From an uncultured Gemmiger sp. (lineage in GTDB: Bacteria; Bacillota; Clostridia; Oscillospirales; Ruminococcaceae): a stretch of 14,552 nt of DNA. The position numbers and the translations under genes were made by a program. Location of the stretch: the NCBI GenBank assembly GCA_944382805.1, contig CALWNS010000248.1, forward strand, positions 1 through 14,552, written 5' to 3'. Below the pieces are notes generated by a model. The model made no database searches and was not told where the DNA came from. It saw only the letters and a list, made by a program, of their open reading frames with translations. Positions 6,658-14,116 of the stretch are shown here, in pieces; within the stretch, counting starts at the first letter, position 1, and each line of letters starts with the position of its first letter.

Positions 6658-7710
6658 TCACGCTGCTGTGGCCGCCTTGCCAGTGGCAGGGTCCAATTCG
6701 CAGATGATCCAGTCCTGTTCGCTGCTTGCCCTGTAGAGGAACACCAGCAGGGGTTTGCCGCCGCGCACGGTCAGATTCAGCCCGCCGATGCTCCCGCCCG
6801 GGTCCGGGGCGGTGAACAGAGTGTCTACCCCGTCCAGCGCAAGGCCCGCGGCGCAGATCTCATAATCACTCAGGCCGCCGTTTTCGAGGTAACGGGCGCG
6901 GACATAGTACAGCGTGTGCTGCCAAATGTTGAGGGAAAGCACCGCCATTTGGCCCCCCGCATCGCAGAGAGGCCTGGGCTCCGCATCGCTGCCATCCAGC
7001 GCACGGTAGTAGACGGCTGATTCCTGTCCCTGGCCAACTCCGATGTAGTACAGCGTACCCTCGTGCGCGATGCAGCGCGCCGCCCCCAGCCCGGGGTAGA
7101 CGACCCGGGCCGAGCCGGACCCGATGTCGTAGCAGCAAAAATCACCGGCCGGGTCGGTATAATAGATGCCGCCGCCCTCGACAAAGACCGATTGCTGCCA
7201 AAGCACCCGGCTCAGTTCCCTCGCCGTCCCCAGGGAAAGGCCGTCTTCCTGCCAGGGAGCCAGCCACAGCGTCAACCCGCCGTCATCGCCCTGCAGCACA
7301 TAGACAAGTCCGTCCCGACAGACGACGAGCAGCGTAAGGTCCGGCATCGGCCCGGTCAGTGCGGCCTTTTCGCCGTTCCGTTCATAGTAAACAACACCGT
7401 CGCCGCCGTCGGCATAGTACAGGGTGCCCCGGTAGGTGTTTTTCCACATTTTCATCGGATCGGCGTCATAGGCCCCTTCGGCCAGGCAAAGACCGGCGTT
7501 GGCCAGATTGCCGCACAGGTTACCCACTTCATAGGCCCCGCCGCGGCGCAGCAGCTCATAGACGGGCGGCGCAGCGCCGGAAGGTTCGGCGGCAGGCAGG
7601 GCTTTGGGGGCGTTCAGCCTTTCGCCCAGCACACTTATCGCGGCCGCCGCGACCAGCAGTGTACACAGCGCCATGACAACGGCAGCCGCTTTCAGAATAT
7701 GTTTGCGCAT
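6658..7710 (-). CDS. Membrane-anchored beta-propeller protein, paralogue of the kinase A ectodomain
   Basis: This is a 350-residue protein with GGGAGGGG before the ATG and a 14-nt gap to kinase A. An N-terminal signal anchor (about 5-30) precedes one extracellular domain rich in L-Y-Y strands (GTLYYADG, GGIYYTD, GTLYYIG, HTLYYVRA), typical of DUF5050/propeller-like folds. It aligns by eye along its length with the ectodomain of kinase A: GNLCGNLANAG with GNSNGNLSNQG, LAPWQEDG with HAPWQVDG, and CELDPATGKA with YTLDPRSREA. It lacks the kinase and the C-terminal Ig-like domain. It could be a co-receptor or decoy that pairs with the kinases through the same fold. The ligand is unknown. Confidence 0.82.
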   Translation of the reverse strand: MRKHILKAAAVVMALCTLLVAAAAISVLGERLNAPKALPAAEPSGAAPPVYELLRRGGAYEVGNLCGNLANAGLCLAEGAYDADPMKMWKNTYRGTLYYADGGDGVVYYERNGEKAALTGPMPDLTLLVVCRDGLVYVLQGDDGGLTLWLAPWQEDGLSLGTARELSRVLWQQSVFVEGGGIYYTDPAGDFCCYDIGSGSARVVYPGLGAARCIAHEGTLYYIGVGQGQESAVYYRALDGSDAEPRPLCDAGGQMAVLSLNIWQHTLYYVRARYLENGGLSDYEICAAGLALDGVDTLFTAPDPGGSIGGLNLTVRGGKPLLVFLYRASSEQDWIICELDPATGKAATAA

Positions 7711-7724
7711 GGCGCCCCTCCCTT

Positions 7725-10466
7725 TTACGTGATCGTCACATAAAATGTATCACCGACCTGGTCTTCGCCCTCGGCATTGGTGTAGTTTTCCTCGTAAGCC
7801 AAGGTAAACGATTCGGCGTTGGCCGGTACTTCGTACAGCAGGATGCCGCGGCGCATATCGCCAGCAGTCAGGTCATACTGGGCGGGCAGGACGCCCTCGA
7901 CCTCCACATCGTTGTCGGTTACCGGGTGCGCGCTGTTCAGATCCTCGCCCTCCTCCCAGTACAGCTCAAAGTCGCTGTCATACATGGGAATTTCATCGGT
8001 GCGGAAGGTGGAGATGGCCAGCGTCACCGCCAGCAGCTTGTTGCCGTCCGCAGGCGTGTAGCCGTTGTAGCTGTCCAGAACTTCGGCCTCGTTGATGCAG
8101 AAGTCGAAAAAGCGGGTGCGCATGACCGTGTTCAGCCCGGCATCGGCCGAACCCTCGCTGGCGGTGAGCGGTGCGCGCAGCAGCGAACTTTCACTGCCGT
8201 CCACCTCAACAGCCTCCCGGCTGCGCGGGTCCAGGGTGTAGTAAACATTATCTTCGGCCACCGTGTCCCATGTGCGGAAGTGCAGCAGCGGCGCACCGTC
8301 GTTATCGATCACGCACAGGCGTTCGATGCGCTGCCAGCTGTCATCCTGACCAAGGGGCGGCCTGTACAGTGCATTGACATCGCCGGTATCCAGATCGTAA
8401 GAATAAAGTTCAAAATCGCCAGTGTTTCCGTTTTCGTCCGTAGCATGGGAGACAAAGTACAGCTGATTGCCGTAAGCATTTATACTCCAAAACTGGATAT
8501 TGTTTCGGGCATACAGCCGGGACTGATTTTCGCCGGTGGCCAGGTCATAGGCATAAACGGTGTTGTACGCGGTCTCGCCGTCTGCGATATAGTAGATCAC
8601 GCCATCGTGCAGCAGCACCCCAAAGGTATCGAAATTCTCAAGCAGCGTCGTCTCGGTCTTGGTATTCAGATCGTAGGCGCGCAGCGTCTGTTCGGTGCTT
8701 TCATAGTAGACGACGCCGTCTTGGATAGCGATGGAGAAATTACGCGCGGCAGTCAGGATGCGGGTGTCCGGTTCAAAGGTCTCCCCGTCAACCTGCCAGG
8801 GGGCGTGATACAGGACACTGTACCCGTCCTCGTTTTCCAGGGCGATAAAGAGGCCGTACTCATTGACCTGAATATAATCGACCTTGTCCAGCTCGTAGAG
8901 AATGGTACGCTCGGAACTGCCGTCCGCCTGCTGGCAGACGACCTTATCGTCATAGTCGAAGTAGTAGAGCTTGCCTTTATAGTGGTTGATAAACCAGTGG
9001 CGGAATCCCTCATTGACACCGGAGCCGTCGGCGGCAATGGTGCCCTGGTTGCTCAGGTTGCCGTTGCTGTTGCCGGCCTGGGCCTCCAGATCGGCCGACT
9101 GGCCGTTCTCGACGCCGCGCTCCAGCAGGTCGCTGGGGGAAAAGCCTCCCTCCGTGCTCCCGCCGCCGCTGCCACCACCGCCACCGCTGCTGCCGCCGCT
9201 GGCGGAGTAGGAATTCCCATCGTCCGTGAAAAAGAGGGCATAGCCCACCAGCGCCGTACAACCTACGCCGATAAGCACCACAATGGTCAGTACGCCGTAG
9301 CGCAGCCATGGCGGCACCCAGGCCAGAAGTTTGCGCCTGAGCTGCGGCGTCGGGCCGGGATTCGGCACGGGGCCGGGGTTCGGCGTCGGCCCCGGATTCG
9401 GGTTCGGCCCCGGATTCGGGTTCGGCCCCGGATTTGGGTTCGGGCCGGGATTCGGGTTCGGGCCGGGGTTCGGCGTGGGGCCGGGGTTCGGGTTCTCCCC
9501 CCGCAGTGCGGCGCGGAAATCTCCCACGCTTTGCCAGCGATCTTCGGCTCTGCAGGCCAATCCCTTGAGCAAGGCATCCTCAAAATCGGGCGTGAGGCCC
9601 CCGACCAGGGCGGTGGGCGGCACCAGCTCGTCATTTTCCATCCGGCTGGGAGCGTCCGGCGGCAGGATGCCGGTGATGCAGCGGTAAAGGGTGGCCGCAA
9701 CGGCATAGATATCGGTCCAGGGACCGATCTTGCCGCGGCGCAGATACTGCTCGATGGGGGCGTAGCCCTGCTTGAGGATGACGCTCATGCTGCGGCTGCG
9801 CTCGCCCATAACGCCGCGGGCGGCGCCGAAATCAATCAACTTGACCGCGCCGTCGCTGCACAGGTAGATGTTGTCAGGTGAAACATCCCGGTGGACAATG
9901 TTGACCTTGTGTACCGCTTCCAGCGCACGGAGGATCGGCTCCATAATGTGCATCGCCTGCTCGCAGTCGATGCGGCCGCCCTTTTGCTGCAAATAATCCT
10001 TCAGGCTGCCGCCGTCCAGGTATTCCATGGCAAAGTAGGCGGTGCCGTTCTCCTCAAAGTAGCTCTTGACGGCCACAATGTGGGGATCGTTTTGGAAAGC
10101 TGCTAGGGTGCGGGCCTCCTCCAGGAACTTGGTCATGCCATACCGATAGCTTTCTTCCTGCTGGTGGGAAAGCGCCGTGACTTGGGTCACGCCGGGGGCG
10201 CGCAGGGCGATGCCTTCCGGCATATATTCCTTGATGGCCACACGCTCGCCAGTCACCAGGTCCTTGGCCGCATAGGTGATGCCGAAGCCGCCCTGTCCCA
10301 GCACGCGTCCCACCAGGTATCGCCCGGCCAGAATGCTGCCCATGGGAAGCGCCAGGGGATATTTTCCCTGCCAGGCGGCAGGGTCGAATCCGCAGTGCGG
10401 GCAGGGGCCGGGTTCCGGCGGCCGCCCCTGGAAACAGTGGTAGCAAAGGCTGGGATCGTAGGTCAT
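7725..10466 (-). CDS. Transmembrane Ser/Thr protein kinase (kinase A) with propeller ectodomain
   Basis: This is a 913-residue protein. The ATG at 10466 has GGAGGAG 6 nt upstream; the longer open frame is a shadow of kinase B. Order: zinc ribbon (C8, C11, C22, C25); Hanks-type kinase about 48-322 with GQGGFG (57-62), K79 in VAIKEY, HRDVSPDN (192-199) and DFG (212-214), all catalytic residues present; eight NPGP-type hexapeptides (325-372); basic RRK then TM at 390-413; Gly/Ser linker (417-440); propeller-like domain (about 455-770) beginning at GNSNGNLSNQG; and a C-terminal Ig-like DUF4352-type domain (about 790-913). The kinase faces the cytosol and the propeller faces outward. The activation loop (212-239) has Ser226 and Ser228 but no Thr. 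Likely a receptor kinase phosphorylating the FHA-operon proteins. Confidence 0.93.
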   Translation of the reverse strand: MTYDPSLCYHCFQGRPPEPGPCPHCGFDPAAWQGKYPLALPMGSILAGRYLVGRVLGQGGFGITYAAKDLVTGERVAIKEYMPEGIALRAPGVTQVTALSHQQEESYRYGMTKFLEEARTLAAFQNDPHIVAVKSYFEENGTAYFAMEYLDGGSLKDYLQQKGGRIDCEQAMHIMEPILRALEAVHKVNIVHRDVSPDNIYLCSDGAVKLIDFGAARGVMGERSRSMSVILKQGYAPIEQYLRRGKIGPWTDIYAVAATLYRCITGILPPDAPSRMENDELVPPTALVGGLTPDFEDALLKGLACRAEDRWQSVGDFRAALRGENPNPGPTPNPGPNPNPGPNPNPGPNPNPGPNPNPGPTPNPGPVPNPGPTPQLRRKLLAWVPPWLRYGVLTIVVLIGVGCTALVGYALFFTDDGNSYSASGGSSGGGGGSGGGSTEGGFSPSDLLERGVENGQSADLEAQAGNSNGNLSNQGTIAADGSGVNEGFRHWFINHYKGKLYYFDYDDKVVCQQADGSSERTILYELDKVDYIQVNEYGLFIALENEDGYSVLYHAPWQVDGETFEPDTRILTAARNFSIAIQDGVVYYESTEQTLRAYDLNTKTETTLLENFDTFGVLLHDGVIYYIADGETAYNTVYAYDLATGENQSRLYARNNIQFWSINAYGNQLYFVSHATDENGNTGDFELYSYDLDTGDVNALYRPPLGQDDSWQRIERLCVIDNDGAPLLHFRTWDTVAEDNVYYTLDPRSREAVEVDGSESSLLRAPLTASEGSADAGLNTVMRTRFFDFCINEAEVLDSYNGYTPADGNKLLAVTLAISTFRTDEIPMYDSDFELYWEEGEDLNSAHPVTDNDVEVEGVLPAQYDLTAGDMRRGILLYEVPANAESFTLAYEENYTNAEGEDQVGDTFYVTIT
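9351..9494 (-). repeat. Eight 18-bp tandem repeats encoding NPGP hexapeptides
   Basis: The segment encodes eight copies of [NTV]-P-N-P-G-P between the kinase domain and the TM helix of kinase A. Units differ mainly at the first residue and at third codon positions. Such an array forms a stiff extended spacer and is prone to copy-number change in whole units, which would keep the frame. Confidence 0.9.
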
Positions 10467-10509
10467 TTTTTCTCCTCCTCGTTCCTTTTGCGTCATGCCC
10501 GGGGCAGGG

Positions 10510-12669
10510 TCAGAGCATCTCGTCCAGGCGGTACGCCTTGCCCTGCGCGTCGACCAGCAGGTTCTGGCTTTCTGCGGCAGAGTCCTGCCACAGGCACACA
10601 ATCGGCTGCCCCTCCAGCAGCATAACCTGCGGGAAGTAGAGCTGCGCCCCCTGCGGGGCCGAGTAAAGCACGGTCGGTTCATAGCCTTCGGCGTCGGTGC
10701 GCAGCAGGTAGCTGCCGTCGCTTCGCTGCAGCACCAGGTAAAGCTGCCCGTCCGCACCGTTGATGGCCTGGAATTCCCCTTCATCGACCGTTAGCAGATC
10801 GGTTCGCCCCTGCCCGTTTACGCGCATACGCCACAGCGTCTCGCCCTCCCGCTCACCGTCCAGGTAAGGCTCGTAGCCGTACAGCCAGCCATCCATCACC
10901 AGCTCAAGGTTGGCGCGATCTTCCCACAGCACCTGCCGCTCGCCTGTTGCCAGGTCATAGCGCAGGGGGCGGCCATCGCTGCCGGTACAGTAAAGGCTGC
11001 CTTCCTCGTACAGCAAGGGCGATGTCTCCCCCACCGTCAGCAGCTCCTGCTCCGCGCCTATGGTGCCGTCATCATTCAGGGAACGCAGGCAGATCGTATG
11101 CTCCGGCTGGCCGATGACGCCCCGCTTGTATAGAAGCCCGTAGGGGGTGGCGCACATATCCTGCCAGTTCTGTGGCTCGCTTTCCAAAAGCAAGGTGCTG
11201 CGCTCGCCGTCGGTGCGGTACAAATCCTCGGAATACAAGATGTAGTACAGCGCCCCGTCAAAATCGTTCATGTAGCTGCAGGTACCCTTTCCCACAACAC
11301 CGGTCAACGTAACGCTGCCGTTGTTTTGCAGGTTTCCGCTGGCGTTGCCCTCGGCATTGTAGCCATCCTGCACGGCGTCGATGGACGCCTGCCGCCCAAG
11401 CAGCACCGGGCCTTCCTCTCCCCAGGCCAGCACGCGGGCAGGGAACAGCCGGTCCTGATCGTCCTGCCACAACCGCACGCCCGCGTAAGCCAGCGTACCG
11501 GCCACCAACAGTCCCAGTGCGCCCGCCACCAGACCAATGCCCCGGCGGACCTTTTTCTGCCGCTGCAGTTCCGCCTGCATCTGTTCTTCGCGCTGGCGGC
11601 GTTCCTCCTCCTGTTTACGGGCTTCTTCTTCCCGCTTTCGGGCTTCCTCTTCGGCGTGGCGGCGGGCTTCGGCCTCACGTTCGGCGCGTGTAGGCGGGCT
11701 TGGAATCTCGCCCAGCAGCGCACGCCTGAACTCCCCTGCGGTCTGCCATCGGTCGGCCGGATCCACCTCCAAACCGATGAGCAGCGCCTGTTCGCCTTCC
11801 GGCGGGAGCTGGCACAGGCTGGACGGCGCGATCAGGCCGTCCACCGGGCGGCGCTCGATGGATTCAGGCGGCATGCGCCCGGTCACGGTGCGGTAAAGGG
11901 TGGCTGCCAGCGCGTAGACATCGGTCCACGGGCCCTGGCGTCCGCGGCGGGAATATTGTTCCGCCGGGGCGTAGCCATGTTTAAGGATCACGCTCAGACT
12001 CTGGCTTTTTTCGCTGAACACATAGCGCGCCGCACCGAAATCCAGCAGCTTGATGCTGCCGTCCCGGCACAGGAAAATATTGTCCGGGGAGATATCGCGG
12101 TGAATGATACCAGCCGCGTGAACGACGTCCAGCGCTTCGAGAACCGGCAGCAGCAAGCCGCATGCCGCCTCCCACGGCAGGGTGCCGCCCGCATCCTTTA
12201 GATGCTGCAGCAGGTTGATGCCGTCTAACCGTTCCATCGCGAAATAGCCGGTTCCGTTTTCCTCAAAATAGCTGCGCACGCCAACAATGCCGGGGTGGCC
12301 GTTGAACCGGGCGAGCGTGCGGGCTTCCTCCAAGAACTTTTCCTTGCCGTAGGCAAAGCCTTCCTCCTGCTGGGGGCCGCCGGAACTCACATGGGTGGTT
12401 CCGGCGGTACGCATCGCCAGCCCTTCCGGGAAATACTCTTTGATTGCTACGCCGGTCTGTTCCTTCAAATCGCGGGCCGCGTAAGTAATGCCAAAGCCCC
12501 CCTGGCCCAGCGCCCGCCCCACCAGATACTGCCCGGCCAGAATGCTGCCGCAGGGCAGCGCCAGCGGATAGCGGTGCGCCGCGGCAGGGTCGAAACCGCA
12601 ATGCGGGCAAGGTCCCGGCTCTGCAGGCCGGTTTTGGAAGCAGTTGTAGCAAAGGATATGGTCGCTCAT
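10510..12669 (-). CDS. Transmembrane Ser/Thr protein kinase (kinase B) with coiled-coil juxtamembrane region
   Basis: This is a 719-residue protein and the first gene of the operon. The ATG at 12669 lies about 8 nt after a GGGGGG stretch, a weak ribosome site. Order: zinc ribbon (C7, C10, C21, C24); Hanks-type kinase about 46-320 with GQGGFG (55-60), K77, HRDISPDN (190-197) and DFG (210-212), apparently active; a strongly charged Arg/Glu coiled coil (327-376); TM helix (378-399); and an ectodomain of about 315 residues that starts with GNASGNLQNNGS and resembles the propellers of the next two genes. It lacks the Ig-like C-terminal domain of kinase A. The coiled coil suggests constitutive or regulated dimers, a different coupling mode from kinase A's proline spacer. 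The activation loop has Ser224 and Ser226 and no Thr. Kinase A follows after 43 nt. Confidence 0.93.
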   Translation of the reverse strand: MSDHILCYNCFQNRPAEPGPCPHCGFDPAAAHRYPLALPCGSILAGQYLVGRALGQGGFGITYAARDLKEQTGVAIKEYFPEGLAMRTAGTTHVSSGGPQQEEGFAYGKEKFLEEARTLARFNGHPGIVGVRSYFEENGTGYFAMERLDGINLLQHLKDAGGTLPWEAACGLLLPVLEALDVVHAAGIIHRDISPDNIFLCRDGSIKLLDFGAARYVFSEKSQSLSVILKHGYAPAEQYSRRGRQGPWTDVYALAATLYRTVTGRMPPESIERRPVDGLIAPSSLCQLPPEGEQALLIGLEVDPADRWQTAGEFRRALLGEIPSPPTRAEREAEARRHAEEEARKREEEARKQEEERRQREEQMQAELQRQKKVRRGIGLVAGALGLLVAGTLAYAGVRLWQDDQDRLFPARVLAWGEEGPVLLGRQASIDAVQDGYNAEGNASGNLQNNGSVTLTGVVGKGTCSYMNDFDGALYYILYSEDLYRTDGERSTLLLESEPQNWQDMCATPYGLLYKRGVIGQPEHTICLRSLNDDGTIGAEQELLTVGETSPLLYEEGSLYCTGSDGRPLRYDLATGERQVLWEDRANLELVMDGWLYGYEPYLDGEREGETLWRMRVNGQGRTDLLTVDEGEFQAINGADGQLYLVLQRSDGSYLLRTDAEGYEPTVLYSAPQGAQLYFPQVMLLEGQPIVCLWQDSAAESQNLLVDAQGKAYRLDEML

Positions 12670-12785
12670 GGCAGATATCCCCCCGGCGGCTGGCGGTAAA
12701 CGCGTCCTGTCTGCTGACGGGCAAGCAAAAAGGCACGCCACGGCCGCATACCTGCGGCCGGAACGTGCCTGCTTTTCAGCTGCAT
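12666..12785 (-). other. Possible leader peptide ORF overlapping the kinase B start
   Basis: A 39-codon frame starts at an ATG at 12785 with GAGGG about 8 nt ahead and ends in a TGA overlapping the kinase B start codon as ATGA. The same frame can be extended upstream to an ATG at 12878 (70 codons), through the AGAC repeat. The peptide crosses the terminator-like hairpin and shows no family signature. It may be chance; the features that make it worth noting are the exact ATGA overlap and the ribosome-site-like sequence. Confidence 0.2.
12731..12770 (-). terminator. Terminator-like hairpin in the kinase operon leader (candidate attenuator)
   Basis: On the minus strand, AGGCACG/CGTGCCT (outer, 12764-12770 with 12731-12737) and CGGCCGCA/TGCGGCCG (inner, 12753-12760 with 12741-12748) form a 15-bp two-part stem with a 4-nt loop and a 3x3 internal loop. 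A T run (CCTTTTTGC) follows directly. It lies about 60 nt before the kinase B start and downstream of both predicted promoters. The flanking genes diverge, so no other known transcript ends here. It also has TTTT on the plus-strand side. Confidence 0.7.
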
Positions 12786-12793
12786 CCCAACAC

Positions 12794-12820
12794 CCTCGGA
12801 TGCTCTGGGCTCATCCAAGG
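12794..12820 (-). promoter_or_regulatory. 9-bp leader hairpin upstream of the terminator-like stem
   Basis: On the minus strand CCTTGGATG (12812-12820) pairs with CATCCGAGG (12794-12802) around a 9-nt loop, with one G-T pair. The 3' arm contains GCATCC, which can instead pair with GGATGC at 12782-12787. The two structures exclude each other, an arrangement seen in attenuators. Confidence 0.45.
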
Positions 12821-12837
12821 TTACAAGATTATGATTC

Positions 12838-12857
12838 GTCTGTCTGTCTGTCTGTCT
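12838..12857. repeat. Five perfect tetranucleotide repeats (GTCT plus strand, AGAC minus strand)
   Basis: GTCT is repeated five times without error. On the minus strand it lies at the expected start of transcription of the nearer kinase-operon promoter. Tetranucleotide tracts can change length by slippage. Confidence 0.9.
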
Positions 12858-12859
12858 AA

Positions 12860-12888
12860 ATTGTGCGCTGTGGGTCATATTCTGTCAA
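12860..12888 (-). promoter_or_regulatory. Promoter P2 of the kinase operon
   Basis: The minus strand has a perfect -35 TTGACA (12883-12888), a 17-bp spacer and -10 CACAAT (12860-12865). Transcription would begin near 12853, inside the AGAC repeat, giving a leader of about 185 nt. Confidence 0.5.
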
Positions 12889-12919
12889 TCCTCTCGCACA
12901 AATTTTATTATAATGTAAG

Positions 12920-12948
12920 ATTATACTACTATTTGCATAAAAAATCAA
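12920..12948 (-). promoter_or_regulatory. Promoter P1 of the kinase operon
   Basis: The minus strand has -35 TTGATT (12943-12948), a 17-bp spacer and a perfect -10 TATAAT (12920-12925) in an AT-rich island. This is the best sigma-A-type promoter in the window on this strand. Its transcript would carry the AGAC repeat and both leader hairpins. Confidence 0.65.
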
Positions 12949-13142
12949 CCATTCTGTATATTTTTATGTATCGTTTTATGTTCCGCCTGCGCTTCCTATA
13001 CTTTCTCGGCTGCCAGAAACCAAAAACGGCCCGGCAACTGAATAAAAACATCGGTGTCGCCCTCGTCGGCGCACTGCGCCCGCAGGCGCGTTTCGGAGGG
13101 CTGCCTGGCCGCGGGCCTGTTGCCCCGGCCCTGTCATCTATA
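12949..13142. other. Intergenic stretch without a gene
   Basis: After about 30 bases of AT-rich DNA, composition jumps to GC-rich around 12980-13140. Several short perfect stems occur (for example GCGCC/GGCGC near 13077 and GGGCC/GGCCC near 13113-13131). The plus frame stays open through it into the ATPase pseudogene, but there is no ribosome site and the product (GALRPQARFGGLPG) looks like chance coding. It may be an old repeat or gene relic. Confidence 0.4.
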
Positions 13143-13206
13143 ATGTCGCACAGCTTTTCACTATTTATTGAATTATGTCGCAGTTGCTTGTCATTTTCCT
13201 TGAATT
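13143..13206 (+). repeat. Two 32-nt imperfect direct repeats before the ATPase pseudogene
   Basis: Both copies (13143-13174 and 13175-13206) begin with ATGTCGCA and end with TTGAATT, with about half of the middle bases shared. The period of 32 nt is about three helical turns. The second copy contains the -35 box and most of the spacer of the plus-strand promoter, so it could be an operator pair. Confidence 0.55.
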
Positions 13207-13216
13207 GTGTTACACT
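13188..13216 (+). promoter_or_regulatory. Promoter of the ATPase pseudogene
   Basis: -35 TTGTCA (13188-13193), 17-bp spacer, -10 TACACT (13211-13216). It ends 28 nt before the ATG, which has GGAGG 6 nt upstream, so the expression signals survive although the gene is broken. Confidence 0.55.
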
Positions 13217-13244
13217 AAAACCACATCAACCTATGGAGGCGGCC

Positions 13245-14048
13245 ATGTTCTATCGCAAAGCGTATGACAAACTGAAAAGCTGGAAAGCACAGCCCAACAG
13301 AAAGGCCCTGTGTATTCAAGGCGCACGCCAAATCGGCAAGACGACGGTGGTGCGCGCGTTTGGCAAGGCAGAGTATGCGGAGCCAAATGACCTGCCCAAG
13401 ATCCAGGTCATTTTCGATTCCATACCGGCACAGCTGAACGACAAAAACCGGCGGTTCCTTGTCAACTCACTGCGCCCGACCGCCTGACTGGAACGCTATG
13501 CCGACAGTTTCAACTGGCTGGTGGACGCCGGCGTAGCGCTGCCATGCTACAATGTGACTGAGCCGAAAGCGCCGCTCAAACTCAATGAGAAGCGGAATCT
13601 GTTCAAGCTGTTTGCCGCCGACACCGGGCTGCTCTGTGCGCTCTCAATGGACAATATCCAATTCAGCATTTTGCAAGGGGATGTGAGTGTGAACATGGGC
13701 AGCATCCTGGAAAACGTGATGGCGCAAATGTTCACGGCCAACGGATTTTCGCTGCATTATTTTGATACACATAAATACGGTGAGCTGGACTTTGTGCTGC
13801 AAAACGGTACGGGCATCGACCTGGTGGAGATCAAATCCGGCAATGATTACAAACGGCACGCCGCACTGGATAAGATTCACCAAGTCGCCGATTGGCAAGC
13901 ACGCCGGGCGCTTGTTTTCTGCAAAGGGAACGTGCAGCAGGAGAGCGGGGTTTTGTATCTGCCCTGGTATATGGCGATGTTTTATGCGCAGCCCACGCCG
14001 CCCGATGGCCTGATCTACCAGGTGGACTTAAGCGGCTTACCAACGTGA
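13245..14048 (+). pseudogene. Decayed AAA ATPase with DUF4143 C-terminal domain
   Basis: The ATG at 13245 with GGAGG 6 nt upstream opens a typical archaeo-eukaryotic-style ATPase start (FYRKAYDKLKSW, Walker A GARQIGKTT at residues 26-34). At about residue 46 (near 13380) the sequence jumps to a DUF4143 segment (IFDSIPAQLNDKNRRF). The Walker B, sensor and VGGMP-type regions expected between are missing, perhaps 150-200 codons. A TGA at 13485-13487 interrupts the same frame; reading past it gives LERYADSFNWLVDAG and then FKLFAADTGLL, NMGSILENVMAQM and the nuclease-like ELDFVLQ...DLVEIKSG end. A CGA-to-TGA change would explain the stop. Intact members are about 400 residues or more; this relic is 267 codons. 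The product cannot hydrolyse ATP normally. Confidence 0.85.
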
Positions 14049-14116
14049 GGGAGCGGGTACGCCGCGGCGGTCATATTCGGGTAGTATGGCCTGCCGGGGA
14101 AGCCTGTTTTTTGGTG

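Noticed and set aside
9331..9530. CRISPR-like array
   Set aside because: The 18-bp periodic sequence is in frame and encodes NPGP repeats without unique spacers.
7926..9881. Plus-strand open frame of 651 codons
   Set aside because: It is antisense to kinase A across unrelated domains, including the NPGP array. No motif or start signal supports it.
10467..10784. N-terminal extension of kinase A by 106 residues
   Set aside because: It overlaps the end of kinase B, reads as Arg/Cys-rich noise, and the strong ribosome site is immediately before 10466.
12660..12900. T-box or known riboswitch in the kinase operon leader
   Set aside because: GAGGGTG at 12789-12795 (minus strand) faintly recalls a T-box, but the conserved AGGGTGGNACCGCG core and stem I are absent.
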